DNA of 64,000 nucleotides, from the NCBI RefSeq assembly GCF_040081925.1, contig NZ_JBEBMF010000001.1:1178001-1242000 (forward strand), given 5' to 3'. Shown here one piece after another: positions 9,149-17,736 of this stretch. The first letter of the stretch is position 1. Each line of letters begins with the position of its first letter. Made by a program: the position numbers and the translations under genes. The notes beneath the pieces were generated by a model, which did not search any database, was not told where the DNA came from, and saw only the letters and a program-made list of their open reading frames with translations. The stretch comes from Mesorhizobium_K quangtriensis. GTDB lineage: Bacteria; Pseudomonadota; Alphaproteobacteria; Rhizobiales; Rhizobiaceae.

Positions 9149-10165
9149 ATGCTCAAGTCGGCCCGATCGATGCCATCCCTTGCTCTGTGCGTTGGAGCCT
9201 TGCTGGTTCTTCTGCAGGCGGCCAGCATTGTGGGTGCGCAGGCCGATCCGCTGCCGTCCTGGAACGATACAAACGCCAAGGCCGCGATCATCGCGTTTGT
9301 GGAGAGCACCACAAGCCCTTCGCTCGAAACCTACGTGACTCCCGGCGACCGGATCGCGGTGTTCGACAATGATGGCTGTCTCTGGGCCGAACAGCCCGTG
9401 TATTTCCAGTTTCTTTTCGCCATCGACATGGCCCGGAAGAAGGCCGCCGCCGATCCCGCCTGGGCCTCGACCGCGGCGTTGAAGGCCGCCGCGGCGGGCG
9501 ATATCAAGGGTGTGCTCGCGGGCGGCGAATCCGCCCTGATCGAAGTCGTCAGCGCCACCCATTCCGGCATGACGGTCGAAGACTTCACGGCGCAGGCCGC
9601 CGAATGGATCGCCACCGCGAAACATCCCACGACCGGGCGTGCCTATTCCGACATGATCTACCAGCCGATGCTCGAGCTCTTGAGCTATCTTCGTGACAAC
9701 GACTACCAGACCTGGATCGTCTCGGGCGGCGGCGTCGACTTCATGCGGGCCTTCGCCGAACCCGTCTATGGCATCCCCCCGCAGCAGGTGATCGGCTCGC
9801 TGGGCAAGGCCGATTTTCAGATGGTGGACGGCAAGCCGCAGGTCATGAAAGACCCCGGCATCGCCTTCATCGATGACAAGGGTGGCAAACCGGTAGGGAT
9901 CGAGAGGAACATCGGCAAGCGCCCTATCTTCGTTGCCGGCAACTCCGATGGCGACCTCGCGATGCTGCAATGGTCGACCGCAGGCGAGGGGCCTCGCTTC
10001 GGGATGATCGTTCATCATACCGACGCCGCGCGCGAATGGACCTATGATCGCGAAAGCCACATTGGGCAGCTCAGTGCCGCGCTGGATCAGGCCCCGGCGG
10101 CGGGCTGGCTGGTGGTGGACATGGCAAAGGACTGGGCGACAATCTACCCCGAAGTCGGGAAGTAG
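9149..10165 (+). CDS. Secreted HAD-family phosphatase
   Basis: A strong GGGGAGGAGG site precedes the ATG at 9149, giving 338 residues with an N-terminal signal sequence ending near VGAQA. The HAD catalytic motif is IAVFDNDGCLW, with Asp73 as nucleophile and Asp75 as general acid. Motif II is WIVSGGGVDF and motif IV is FVAGNSDGDLAML, both well kept. These enzymes remove phosphate from small phosphomonoesters, and this one should act in the periplasm. Coding follows the sulfatase by 144 bp on the same strand, so the two are probably co-transcribed and may together release sulfate and phosphate from esters. The natural substrate is unknown. Confidence 0.85.
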   Translation: MLKSARSMPSLALCVGALLVLLQAASIVGAQADPLPSWNDTNAKAAIIAFVESTTSPSLETYVTPGDRIAVFDNDGCLWAEQPVYFQFLFAIDMARKKAAADPAWASTAALKAAAAGDIKGVLAGGESALIEVVSATHSGMTVEDFTAQAAEWIATAKHPTTGRAYSDMIYQPMLELLSYLRDNDYQTWIVSGGGVDFMRAFAEPVYGIPPQQVIGSLGKADFQMVDGKPQVMKDPGIAFIDDKGGKPVGIERNIGKRPIFVAGNSDGDLAMLQWSTAGEGPRFGMIVHHTDAAREWTYDRESHIGQLSAALDQAPAAGWLVVDMAKDWATIYPEVGK

Positions 10166-10257
10166 TCGGATGATTGTGGCGGCTTACGTGATCGATCCTG
10201 ATCATCATCGCTCCGCCACGGAGTTTTCGAAGTCTGGGGTCGCCGCGGGGAAAGGTT

Positions 10258-10926
10258 CTAAGTATCCGGCCTTGCCAGCTTCTGGAGTTTGGCCAGGTCT
10301 ACGATCGTCAGTCGACCGTAGTGGCTTTCCAGTAGGCCGCTCTTGGTCAGCACCTTGATGACCCTGTTGACCGTCGGCCTTGCCAGCCCGCACATCGATG
10401 CGAGTTCAGCCTGTGTGACCGGCAATGTCTTCGAGCCGCTGGACTGTGCCCTGCCAAGCGTCACCAGACGGCCCGAGACACGCGCCAGCGGGTCCGACGC
10501 CATCAGGTCGACGATGATCGAGATCGCCTCCTCTATGTGTTCGATGATCAGGAGCGCGAAGTACCGGCAATATTCCGGGTTCTCGATAAGTCGTTGGAAC
10601 TCAGCTAGTGGCAGATAAAGCGTGTAGGACGGAACGATGGCGACCAGCGACACCATGCGAGGGGCGCCACGAAACGCCGCTGTTTCGCCGATCCAGTAAC
10701 CCGCGGTACGGATCGTTCCTATGTGACCGTTGGCAAGATCGAGTTCGATCGCCCCTTCCACCAGCCCATACACGCCGGAGGCGTCATCGCCGTAGTCATA
10801 TAGCGTCTCTCCGGCTTCAAAGTGTCGTAGAGAGCATCGCTTGAGCACATCGTCGCGAAACGGCTCGGGTTGGCGCGAAAGCCAGCCGTGACTTCGCATG
10901 ATCTCCTGGGCGTCCTGCTTCTTCAC
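10258..10926 (-). CDS. Crp/Fnr-family transcriptional regulator
   Basis: The 222-residue protein has an N-terminal cyclic-nucleotide-binding-type beta barrel (residues 25-120; ASGVYGLVEGAIEL and YWIGETAAF are recognisable) and a C-terminal winged helix of the Crp type, TQAELASMCGLARPTVNRVI near residues 168-187. The N-terminus lacks the cysteine set of oxygen-sensing Fnr. The barrel does not show a clear cAMP-binding R-S pair, so the effector is uncertain. It is encoded convergently to the phosphatase and divergently from the FGE gene. It is a plausible regulator of the surrounding sulfatase module; a near-palindrome at 11261-11280 is a candidate site. Confidence 0.88.
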   Translation of the reverse strand: MKKQDAQEIMRSHGWLSRQPEPFRDDVLKRCSLRHFEAGETLYDYGDDASGVYGLVEGAIELDLANGHIGTIRTAGYWIGETAAFRGAPRMVSLVAIVPSYTLYLPLAEFQRLIENPEYCRYFALLIIEHIEEAISIIVDLMASDPLARVSGRLVTLGRAQSSGSKTLPVTQAELASMCGLARPTVNRVIKVLTKSGLLESHYGRLTIVDLAKLQKLARPDT

Positions 10927-11394
10927 GATCGATGCTCAGCAAGCTTCATCGCTGCAGTCCTCGATGAATCCATCAGTGGATCGCCGGAACAATAGTGGCC
11001 GGCAAGCCATGCGCCAAGCCCGTTGCGATTGCCCAGAGGCAATACCCTGGTCAGGAAACCCACCTATTTGTGAGGGCGAAAAGGACTGGAGCACCGCTAT
11101 GCTGTGAGGCTGAGCGCCTACACGGCAACGGTGTCGACGGGCGGCATCAACACTTCAGGGCTATCGAGCGGGATTGCCGCATTACGGTTGCGCTGAAGCC
11201 CGCGCCCGTCCGGAGGACAGCCAAACCAGCGTTAATCAGGTTCGCATAATTTATCCTGAGATTGTTCGTCAGCGGACAATTTGCGGGCTCGACCTTTGCT
11301 AATTGCTACGCCGCCATTTATTCGTCCGACGGGGGGAGAACCGGACGGAATGCCCGTCGTTGGCGCAGCACAGGAACCTCGTTCAAGGCATCTC
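10927..11394. promoter_or_regulatory. Divergent regulatory region between Crp/Fnr gene and FGE gene
   Basis: These 468 bases lie between a leftward regulator and a rightward FGE gene and must contain both promoters. The only notable symmetry is a 20-bp near-palindrome at 11261-11280 (arms ATTGTTCG and CGGACAAT, 4-base spacer, one mismatch), similar in size to Crp/Fnr operators. No gene is supported here. Confidence 0.4.
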
Positions 11395-12360
11395 ATGCCG
11401 GAAGGATATCTGGGGCCACCGAAAATGAATGTCGACCTGAGTCATTCCGGGATGGCCTGGATTCCCGGCGGGACTTTCATGATGGGATCGGATAATCATT
11501 ACGCGGAAGAGGCGCCGGCCCACCGCGTGAGGGTCGACGGTTTCTGGATGGACGTGTTTACCGTCACGAACGGCGATTTCAGGCGTTTCGTCACCGAGAC
11601 CGGATACCTGACGCTGGCCGAGCGCCCGGCCAATCCGGACGACTATCCAGACGCGAGACCGGAGATGCTCGTCCCGTCCTCGACTATGTTCAAGAGGCCG
11701 GCGGGTCCAGTCGACATGAGCAACCATTATAACTGGTGGGTGTATGTTCCAGGGACCAGCTGGCGCCATCCGCGGGGGCCGGCGAGTTCGATCAGCAAGC
11801 TGATGGACCACCCGGTCGTCCACATAGCCTATGAGGATGCGGAAGCCTACGCGCAATGGGTGGGCAAGGAAATGCCTACAGAGGCGGAATGGGAGTTTGC
11901 GGCGCGCGGCGGGTTGGACGGCGCCGAATTCGTGTGGGGTGACGAACTGACGCCTGGCGGAAAGCATATGGCCAACACGTTCCAGGGCGAATTTCCCACG
12001 CGCAACACGCGGGAAGACGGTTTCGAATACACCGCTCCGGTGGGTTCGTTCCCGGCAAACGGCTATGGCCTCCATGACATGGCCGGAAACGTCTGGCAGT
12101 GGACGGCGGACTGGTATCAGGAGCACCCCAAAATCGACAGCCCCTGCTGCACCGCATCGAATCCGCGCGGTGCAACGCATGACGAGATGTTCGATCCACT
12201 TCAGCCTCACGCGCATATTCCCCGCAAGGTAACGAAGGGCGGCTCGCACCTCTGCGCGCCGAGCTATTGTCGCCGCTATCGCCCGGCAGCGCGCATGGCG
12301 CAGCCGATCGACACGTCGATTTCGCATCTAGGCTTCCGTTGCATCGTGCGCTGCAAATGA
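11395..12360 (+). CDS. Formylglycine-generating enzyme (FGE-sulfatase/SUMF1 family)
   Basis: The 321-residue product (start MPEGYLGPPK) opens with the family's MAWIPGGTFMMGSD motif and continues through VDGFWMDVFTVTNGDF and GNVWQWTADWY. The copper-binding cysteine pair is present as GGSHLCAPSYCRRYR, with Cys287 and Cys292 spaced as in human FGE, and the C-terminus ends SHLGFRCI as usual. FGE oxidises the cysteine of sulfatase motifs to formylglycine using oxygen. No signal peptide is seen, fitting cytoplasmic modification before sulfatase export. The likely client is the arylsulfatase at 7403. In-frame ATGs lie upstream (from 11281), but homology begins after 11395. Confidence 0.92.
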   Translation: MPEGYLGPPKMNVDLSHSGMAWIPGGTFMMGSDNHYAEEAPAHRVRVDGFWMDVFTVTNGDFRRFVTETGYLTLAERPANPDDYPDARPEMLVPSSTMFKRPAGPVDMSNHYNWWVYVPGTSWRHPRGPASSISKLMDHPVVHIAYEDAEAYAQWVGKEMPTEAEWEFAARGGLDGAEFVWGDELTPGGKHMANTFQGEFPTRNTREDGFEYTAPVGSFPANGYGLHDMAGNVWQWTADWYQEHPKIDSPCCTASNPRGATHDEMFDPLQPHAHIPRKVTKGGSHLCAPSYCRRYRPAARMAQPIDTSISHLGFRCIVRCK

Positions 12361-12448
12361 CGACTTTTGGCTTTCACTGCAGTTCGATCTGTGGGCAAAA
12401 AAAAATCGCAAGCGATCAGTTAGGTCCCGAAACGGAAAAGGAAGCGAG

Positions 12449-13828
12449 ATGAGCATGATGGACATGCGGTTTTTGACAAGGTTGGCTCTTGCCGGCGCAC
12501 TCGCTTCGGGATTGGCAGCGCTGACAGTGCCGGCCTTCGCACAGGAACAGGTTGCGGCTGCGGATGCGTCGTCCGATTCGGATGCATCATGGCCTGCTCC
12601 GTTGAGCGAGGACGAACTTGAGGTCCTGGTTGCGCGGATCGCGCTTTATCCAGACGAATTGGTCGCCTTGATCTCGGGAGCATCGCTTTATCCACTGCAG
12701 ATCGTGGAGGCGTCGCGTTTTCTCGACCAGTACGAGAAAGACAGGTCGCTGAAGCCCAAGGAGAGTTGGGATGGCAGCGTGGTGTCGCTGCTCAACTATC
12801 CTGAGATCGTCAAGATGATGAGCGACGATCTGGAATGGACGCAGCAGTTCGGCGACGCGATCGCCTGGCAGCAGAAGGACGTTCTCGTCGCGATCCAGCA
12901 GTTGCGCGACGAGGCTGTCGCCAACGGCGCCATCAAGACTGACGACAAGGTCCAGGTCACTCGGGAGAACGAAAACGTCGTCATAAAGCCGGCCAACCCG
13001 GAGGTGATCTACGTCCCGCAATACCCACCGGAAATGCTCTACGAGCCCGGCTATGTGTGGGAGCCAATCCGCTACTATCCCGACCCATATCCGCCATACT
13101 GGTACCCCGGAGCGACCTTCTTCGCCGGCGTCGTGACAGGAGCCGTGTGGGGCGCTGTCGTCGATTGGGACGACTGGGGGGTCTGGGGCGGCCACTGGAA
13201 CGGCAACGACATCGACATCGACTGCAACAATTGCTTCAACAACCGCGACTTCAACGGCAAGATCAACTTCAACGACATCGACTGGAAGAAAGTCGATCGC
13301 GACAAGATCAAGATCGACCGCAACCAGTTCAACAATTTTGATCGAAACGAGTTCAAGGACCGGGTCAAGCAGAACGGTGACAATGCGATCGGCGACCGGG
13401 CTCGCGACATCAAGAAGAACGACAAAATCGCCAATCGGCCCGGCAAGGGCGGCGCCGGAACGAAGGATGTTCGCAAGAGCATGCAGGATGGGTTGAAGGC
13501 GCAGGGTGGCGACCGGTCGAACCTCAATCGTCCCGATGCCAGCCGCCCGAATGTGGACCGCCCTGCCACCAAACCGTCACTTAACCGTGATGGACAGCAG
13601 AAGCCGGCCAAGATCGATCGCCCTGCCGGCAAACCCAAGCCCGCCCAGAAGCTGGACAATCGTCCGGGCAAGCCGTCGGCAGTAGGCAATCCAGGACGCG
13701 GCAAACCAGCGAAGATCAGTTCCGACCGCGGCCACCAGTCGATGGGCGGCGGCAACCGCGGCGGCGGCGCACACAAGCAGATCAAACGCCCAAGTGGCGG
13801 TGGCCACGGCGGCGGACGTAGGCGCTGA
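12449..13828 (+). CDS. DUF3300 domain protein, secreted, Asn/Asp-rich
   Basis: This 459-residue protein has a signal peptide ending near AFAQEQ. The DUF3300 domain (residues 45-240) contains LVARIALYPDELVALISGAS, the typical opening, and ends in a Pro/Tyr-rich stretch (YVPQYPPEMLYEPGY and YPDPYPPYWYPG). A short hydrophobic segment (FFAGVVTGAVWGAVV) follows. The last 190 residues are rich in Asn, Asp, Lys, Gly and Pro and contain N-x-x-N-F repeats, probably disordered and outside the inner membrane. The function of the family is unknown. It lies directly upstream of a DUF2950 gene, a pairing known from other proteobacteria, and downstream of the FGE gene. Confidence 0.88.
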   Translation: MSMMDMRFLTRLALAGALASGLAALTVPAFAQEQVAAADASSDSDASWPAPLSEDELEVLVARIALYPDELVALISGASLYPLQIVEASRFLDQYEKDRSLKPKESWDGSVVSLLNYPEIVKMMSDDLEWTQQFGDAIAWQQKDVLVAIQQLRDEAVANGAIKTDDKVQVTRENENVVIKPANPEVIYVPQYPPEMLYEPGYVWEPIRYYPDPYPPYWYPGATFFAGVVTGAVWGAVVDWDDWGVWGGHWNGNDIDIDCNNCFNNRDFNGKINFNDIDWKKVDRDKIKIDRNQFNNFDRNEFKDRVKQNGDNAIGDRARDIKKNDKIANRPGKGGAGTKDVRKSMQDGLKAQGGDRSNLNRPDASRPNVDRPATKPSLNRDGQQKPAKIDRPAGKPKPAQKLDNRPGKPSAVGNPGRGKPAKISSDRGHQSMGGGNRGGGAHKQIKRPSGGGHGGGRRR

Positions 13829-13840
13829 GGAAAACAGGAG

Positions 13841-14794
13841 ATGACCACGATGTTTATCAGAACGCTTTTCCGTTCCGCCAGTGCTCTCGCTCTTGTTATC
13901 GGCGTGATGGTGATCTCGCCCGCGACGGCGCAGGATGCCGAACCGACAGGCATCGCCGCAATGGCTGCGGCGACAGAGCCGCCAGCCTTCGACACGCCGG
14001 AGGCAGCACTTGCCGCGTTCAAGCAGGCTCTGCAGGCCGATGGCGGCGGCAAGGTCGCCGAGGTTCTTGGTCTCGATCCCGCGAAGATAAAGGCGGATGA
14101 GGGCACCGCCGCCGCGCTTGCCCTTATCAAGGAAGGCGCTTCCAAGAAGCTTTCGCTGCAAGGCGACGGCGACCGGCGCACCGTGCTGGTCGGCGAGAGG
14201 CTCTGGCCGCTGCCGTTCCCGATCGTCAAATGGGAAGACGGCAAGTGGGCCTTCGACACCTATGCCGGGCTCGAAGAAATCGTGAACCGCATTGTCGGCG
14301 AGAACGAGTTGCAGACGATCGCGACGATGCGCGCCTATGTCGACGCGCAGGAGGACTATGCTTCCGTCGACCGTGACGGCGACGGTGTCGAGGAGTTCGC
14401 ACAGAAGCTGGTCAGTTCGGCCGGCATGACGGACGGCCTCTACTGGCCGGCCGACGAGATCAACGGCCCAAGCCCCGCCGGCGACCTCGACCAGTCGGAA
14501 CTCGACGATGCTGCGAAAGGCGAAGGCTACTTCGGCTACAAGTACAGGATCCTAACCGGGCAGGGCGACAACATCGCAGGCGGCGCCTACGACTACGTCA
14601 TCAACGGCAACATGATCGCCGGCTTCGGCCTGATCGCGTGGCCGGCAAAATATGGCGAGACCGGCGTCAAGACCTTTGCCGTCAACCAGCACGGCATCGT
14701 CTATGAGATCGACCTCGGTCCCCCCACAGACCAGATCGTAAAATACATCGACAGGTTCAATCCAGACGACAATTGGACAGTCGTCGACGATTGA
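13841..14794 (+). CDS. DUF2950 domain protein, secreted
   Basis: The 317-residue product begins 12 bp after the DUF3300 stop and has a signal peptide ending SPATAQDA. The DUF2950 domain follows: FDTPEAALAAFKQAL near residue 48, then AYVDAQEDYASVDRDGDGVEEFAQKL in two short blocks around residues 165-190, and a C-terminal YGETGVKTFAVNQHGIVYE. The early Y-A-x-x-D-R-D-G-D-G stretch looks like a calcium-loop sequence. A second ATG at 13850 also has a good ribosome-binding site. The function is unknown. The pair with DUF3300 is probably an operon acting at the cell envelope. Confidence 0.88.
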   Translation: MTTMFIRTLFRSASALALVIGVMVISPATAQDAEPTGIAAMAAATEPPAFDTPEAALAAFKQALQADGGGKVAEVLGLDPAKIKADEGTAAALALIKEGASKKLSLQGDGDRRTVLVGERLWPLPFPIVKWEDGKWAFDTYAGLEEIVNRIVGENELQTIATMRAYVDAQEDYASVDRDGDGVEEFAQKLVSSAGMTDGLYWPADEINGPSPAGDLDQSELDDAAKGEGYFGYKYRILTGQGDNIAGGAYDYVINGNMIAGFGLIAWPAKYGETGVKTFAVNQHGIVYEIDLGPPTDQIVKYIDRFNPDDNWTVVDD

Positions 14795-15083
14795 GCGGTC
14801 GATCTTGCGACAGGGGATCGGATCCGCTGCTTGCGGCTCAGACCGGTAAGGACATTACGCGTGTATGAAGCCGGTGAAGCTAGGCACTAGCTGCCGAGTG
14901 ACAATGGCCGCATACTAGCCCTCCGTTCCGAAATCGGACAGACCGCTAGCGGCCACACTGCCGCCGTGTCCCTCACATCCCCCAAAGGGCCAGCGCGCCC
15001 AGTTATGGCGACTTGGTGGCGACCCGGGATGATGTTGAAAGATGCCAGCAGCCAAAAATAATATATAGAAATCAATTGGTTAA
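14795..15083. other. Non-coding region outside the left boundary of the element
   Basis: No gene is supported in these 289 bases. Near its right end (15006-15028) lies one copy of a GGCGACCC-repeat motif, about 78 bases before the left attachment copy. The right end of the element has the same motif 84 bases before its attachment copy, and the last 20 bases before both copies are similar. This stretch therefore resembles the right end of another related element. Confidence 0.55.
15006..15028 (+). repeat. Boundary motif, copy 1 (GGCGACCC direct repeat)
   Basis: This 23-base sequence is two tandem copies of TGGCGACYYGG. Closely matching copies lie at 15248-15269 and 36123-36144. All three lie close to the tRNA-Thr attachment copies, which suggests integrase arm-binding or end sequences. 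This copy lies outside the left attachment site. Confidence 0.7.
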
Positions 15084-15129
15084 TGGTGCCGCTTAGGTGA
15101 CTCGAACACCTGACCCCATCATTACGAAT
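15084..15129 (-). repeat. attL: duplicated 3' part of tRNA-Thr(CGT)
   Basis: These 46 bases match 36207-36252, covering the tRNA from the anticodon loop through the 3' CCA. The 5' half of the tRNA is missing, so it is not a gene. Four of the mismatches fall in the T-stem, where both strands differ together so that pairing is kept. It is the expected footprint of site-specific integration into the tRNA 3' end. Confidence 0.88.
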
Positions 15130-15247
15130 TCCAGGGAGTTTGTTTCCTGACGTTTCCGGAAATTGCCGTCTGTTGCTTATCCCCTTGATTTTCATACATT
15201 TGTGTCTCAGTGACTTGCCGTAGCTTGCAGCATGTTTTACCTCGGTG

Positions 15248-15269
15248 TGGCGACCCGGTGGCGACCCGG
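15248..15269 (+). repeat. Boundary motif, copy 2
   Basis: This copy of the double TGGCGACCCGG motif is identical to that at 36123-36144 across its 22 bases. It lies inside the element, just upstream of the integrase start, a usual location for integrase arm sites or integrase autoregulation. Confidence 0.65.
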
Positions 15270-15305
15270 GCGGCCCGTTAGGCAGAATACAGCGAGCAAA
15301 GAGAG

Positions 15306-16580
15306 ATGTCAGCGAGACGATTGACGAAGCGCGTCGTAGATGATGCCCAACCGTTGGAACGCCGCTACACCGTGTTCGACACCGACATCAGAGGATTTGG
15401 GCTGAGGGTCTTTCCGTCAGGTGAAAAATCCTGGATCTACGAATATCGCAGTGCCGAAGGCGGAAGGCGTGCCGCCAAAAAGCGGGTAACGCTCGGATCG
15501 ACAAAAAAGCTCACCGCTGACCAAGCTCGTTCGGAGGCCGAAAGGCTGAGGGCGAGAGTCAACCTTGGGGACGATCCCCAAAGATCAAAGGCGAGGGAGC
15601 GCGTTGCACTGACCGTTGCCGAGTTGGCCAAAGCATTTATGGACGACCATGTCCGGGCCAAACGAAAGACCGCAACGGTGTCTAGCTACGAAGGCACCAT
15701 CGAGCGCTACATACTGCCTGCATTAGGTGCCAAGAAGGCCAAAGACATCAGCCGGACGGATGTGGCTCGCATTCATGTTGGTCTGCGTGCAACACCCGCG
15801 TTGGCAAATCGCACCCTTGCCATCTTGGGTTCCATGTTCAGCTTTGCGTTCAGGCACGGGTTGACCGAGACGGATATTGCACCGTCGCGCGGCATTCCCA
15901 AGTTTCGGGAGCTGCATCGGGAGAGGTTCTTGTCGACGAGCGAGCTCGAACAGCTTGGCAATGCCATCAGGCAGGCCGAGACAGTCGGCATCCCCTGGCC
16001 CAACGCTGAGCACCGTTCGAAGCACCATAGTGAGGCACGCAGCGTGACCCATATTGGCGAGCACGTGGCGGCCGCACTACGACTTCTTGTCTTCACCGGT
16101 GCGCGCCTGCGCGAAATTCTTCACCTGAAGTGGGAGAATGTCGATCTGGAGCGCGGGCTGCTGCTGCTGCCAGACTCCAAGACAGGACGGAAGACGATCG
16201 TGCTTGGCGCCCCCGCGATCGAAGTCCTCGGCGGGCTGACAAGGGTAGGGAGTTACGTCATTGCAGGCGACGGCGCCGGGAGGCCCGATGAGCGCCCGCG
16301 ATCTGATCTGAAGAGGCCCTGGTCTCTCGTGACACGGCACGCTGGTTTACCAGGGCTTAGGATACACGACCTGCGCCACAGCTTCGCATCCTTCGGTGTT
16401 GCTGCAGGCATGAGCTTGCCGGTGCTCGGAAAGCTGCTTGGTCATTCGCAGCCGCAGACAACGGCCCGCTATGCCCATTTAGATGCTGATCCATTGCGCC
16501 GTTCCGCAAATGCAGTGAACGCCATGATGAACAAGGCGATCGGCCGGGAAGAGCCCTCGCCGACTCCGAGCCGAGGCTGA
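15306..16580 (+). CDS. Tyrosine recombinase / integrase
   Basis: The 424-residue protein is the standard length for phage- and island-type integrases. The N-terminal 90 residues form the DUF4102-type arm-binding domain (VFDTDIRGFGLRVFPSG), then a core-binding domain (100-190). The catalytic residues are visible: Arg267 in FTGARLREIL, the H-x-x-R of HDLRHSF (His354, Arg357), a GHS block, and Tyr389 in TTARYAHL. It should catalyse integration and excision between the attL and attR copies of tRNA-Thr. It starts 177 bp inside attL and reads into the element. A GAGAG site precedes the ATG. All catalytic residues are present, so it may still be active. Confidence 0.95.
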   Translation: MSARRLTKRVVDDAQPLERRYTVFDTDIRGFGLRVFPSGEKSWIYEYRSAEGGRRAAKKRVTLGSTKKLTADQARSEAERLRARVNLGDDPQRSKARERVALTVAELAKAFMDDHVRAKRKTATVSSYEGTIERYILPALGAKKAKDISRTDVARIHVGLRATPALANRTLAILGSMFSFAFRHGLTETDIAPSRGIPKFRELHRERFLSTSELEQLGNAIRQAETVGIPWPNAEHRSKHHSEARSVTHIGEHVAAALRLLVFTGARLREILHLKWENVDLERGLLLLPDSKTGRKTIVLGAPAIEVLGGLTRVGSYVIAGDGAGRPDERPRSDLKRPWSLVTRHAGLPGLRIHDLRHSFASFGVAAGMSLPVLGKLLGHSQPQTTARYAHLDADPLRRSANAVNAMMNKAIGREEPSPTPSRG

Positions 16581-16583
16581 GAT

Positions 16584-17336
16584 ATGGATCTTGCCCCCTC
16601 AGGATATTTGTCGCTGCGCGAAGCTTTCGACCGGTTCCGCTATCGGTTGTGGAAAGGGGAAGACCCCGTGGCGGATCTTCATTCCGCGGTAGCAGCCGTT
16701 CAAACTTCCGAGGCGTTCCGCATGTGCGCCGAGATTCAGGCGATTTCAGACAACATTGTGAAAGCGTTTGCGAAGGCTCTGACTGAAGGCAGGCTGAGGG
16801 TAATCGCGCGAGACTCAAAGTCGCGTGGTTTCGTTTCGATATCTCCCCGAGAGGTTTCCCTGGCCCATTTTCCGGAGCGATTGCTCATGACGGAAAAGAT
16901 CGCGCGTGGGCATAGCAAATATCTGGACGATTTGATTGGTCGTACGGCGATGGTGCCGGAGGAGCAGTTCGCGACATTTATGGAGAGTTTCCTAGGCGAG
17001 TTTGATGTGACCGAGTCTGTACGGAAGTTCGTCGAGATTCTCAGTTCGCCGATCGCCGGTGCGATACCGGAGACAAAGATGGCCGATTTGCTCCAGCGTC
17101 TCACGCTGCGTTCTCCGTCGGTCGACGGTCAAACCCCGACGCGCAGAAAAAGGCCAGGAAAGCAAGCCGCCGTTGAGGCAAAGCTGCGGGAACTCCATCC
17201 AGCAGGCGTTCCTGCAGGCCAAAAAGGAATCGCGCTTCTTGAGGAAATCAGAACAGCGCTCCCTCACATCAGGCCGATCTCTACGTCGACCTTGCAACGC
17301 GCGATCAAGAACGCCTACCGTCCACCGTCAAATTAG
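16584..17336 (+). CDS. Hypothetical protein next to integrase (250 aa)
   Basis: This 250-residue soluble protein begins 4 bp after the integrase stop and is probably co-transcribed with it. I do not recognise the family. The N-terminal third has SLREAFDRFRYRLWKGED, and the C-terminus (from residue 180) is basic (TRRKRPGKQAAVEAKLREL) and ends in a helix-turn-helix-like block, ISTSTLQRAIKNAYR, suggesting DNA binding. There are no membrane segments. The position suggests a role in element maintenance or regulation, which is inference from context only. Confidence 0.7.
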   Translation: MDLAPSGYLSLREAFDRFRYRLWKGEDPVADLHSAVAAVQTSEAFRMCAEIQAISDNIVKAFAKALTEGRLRVIARDSKSRGFVSISPREVSLAHFPERLLMTEKIARGHSKYLDDLIGRTAMVPEEQFATFMESFLGEFDVTESVRKFVEILSSPIAGAIPETKMADLLQRLTLRSPSVDGQTPTRRKRPGKQAAVEAKLRELHPAGVPAGQKGIALLEEIRTALPHIRPISTSTLQRAIKNAYRPPSN

Positions 17337-17437
17337 GTCAGATTGCGTCAAATTCCGATCTGCCCTTTCTAAAATCGTCGATTTCGTCTCGTTGCTTCCT
17401 GATGCGACCATTTTCGCATTTCTAGGAAGGCGAACTC

Positions 17438-17650
17438 ATGAACTCCGACCCTTTGCGTGCCCCCCGTCCCAAGCTGCGCACCAGCCAAGCTGCTGAGTAC
17501 GCGGGTTTCTCGGCATCCACATTTGAGAAGCTCCGCGTGACTGGTGGTGGCTGTACGTACATTCGCATCGGCCGCGTCGTCGTCTACGACCCAGACGATC
17601 TTGACGCGTGGCTCGCGTCCCACAAGCGCACGTCGACCTCCACCCTGTAG
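17438..17650 (+). CDS. AlpA-like / excisionase-type helix-turn-helix protein
   Basis: This 70-residue protein has a MerR/AlpA-type HTH: LRTSQAAEYAGFSASTFEKLR, with a typical second half IRIGRVVVYDPDDLDAWLAS that ends in the D-L-D-x-W-L motif of HTH_17 proteins. A GGAAGG ribosome-binding site lies before the ATG. In phages and satellites such proteins act as excision factors or activate integrase and replication genes. It lies between the integrase block and the replication-like genes and is the most probable regulator of the element's excision. Confidence 0.85.
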   Translation: MNSDPLRAPRPKLRTSQAAEYAGFSASTFEKLRVTGGGCTYIRIGRVVVYDPDDLDAWLASHKRTSTSTL

Positions 17651-17736
17651 CTCGGACGACCTTCACGCCCAGCGGAGCGCATGGTGTGGACGCGCCGATA
17701 TGAGCAAAAGAACCCCACAATCCTGGAAAGCCAAAA

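Noticed and set aside
12395..12412. A-run after the FGE gene as a terminator
   Set aside because: The run of nine A has no stem before it on either strand that would form a terminator.
15084..15129. A second tRNA-Thr gene at the left boundary
   Set aside because: Only the part from the anticodon loop to CCA is present; D-arm and acceptor 5' strand are missing, so it cannot fold as a tRNA.
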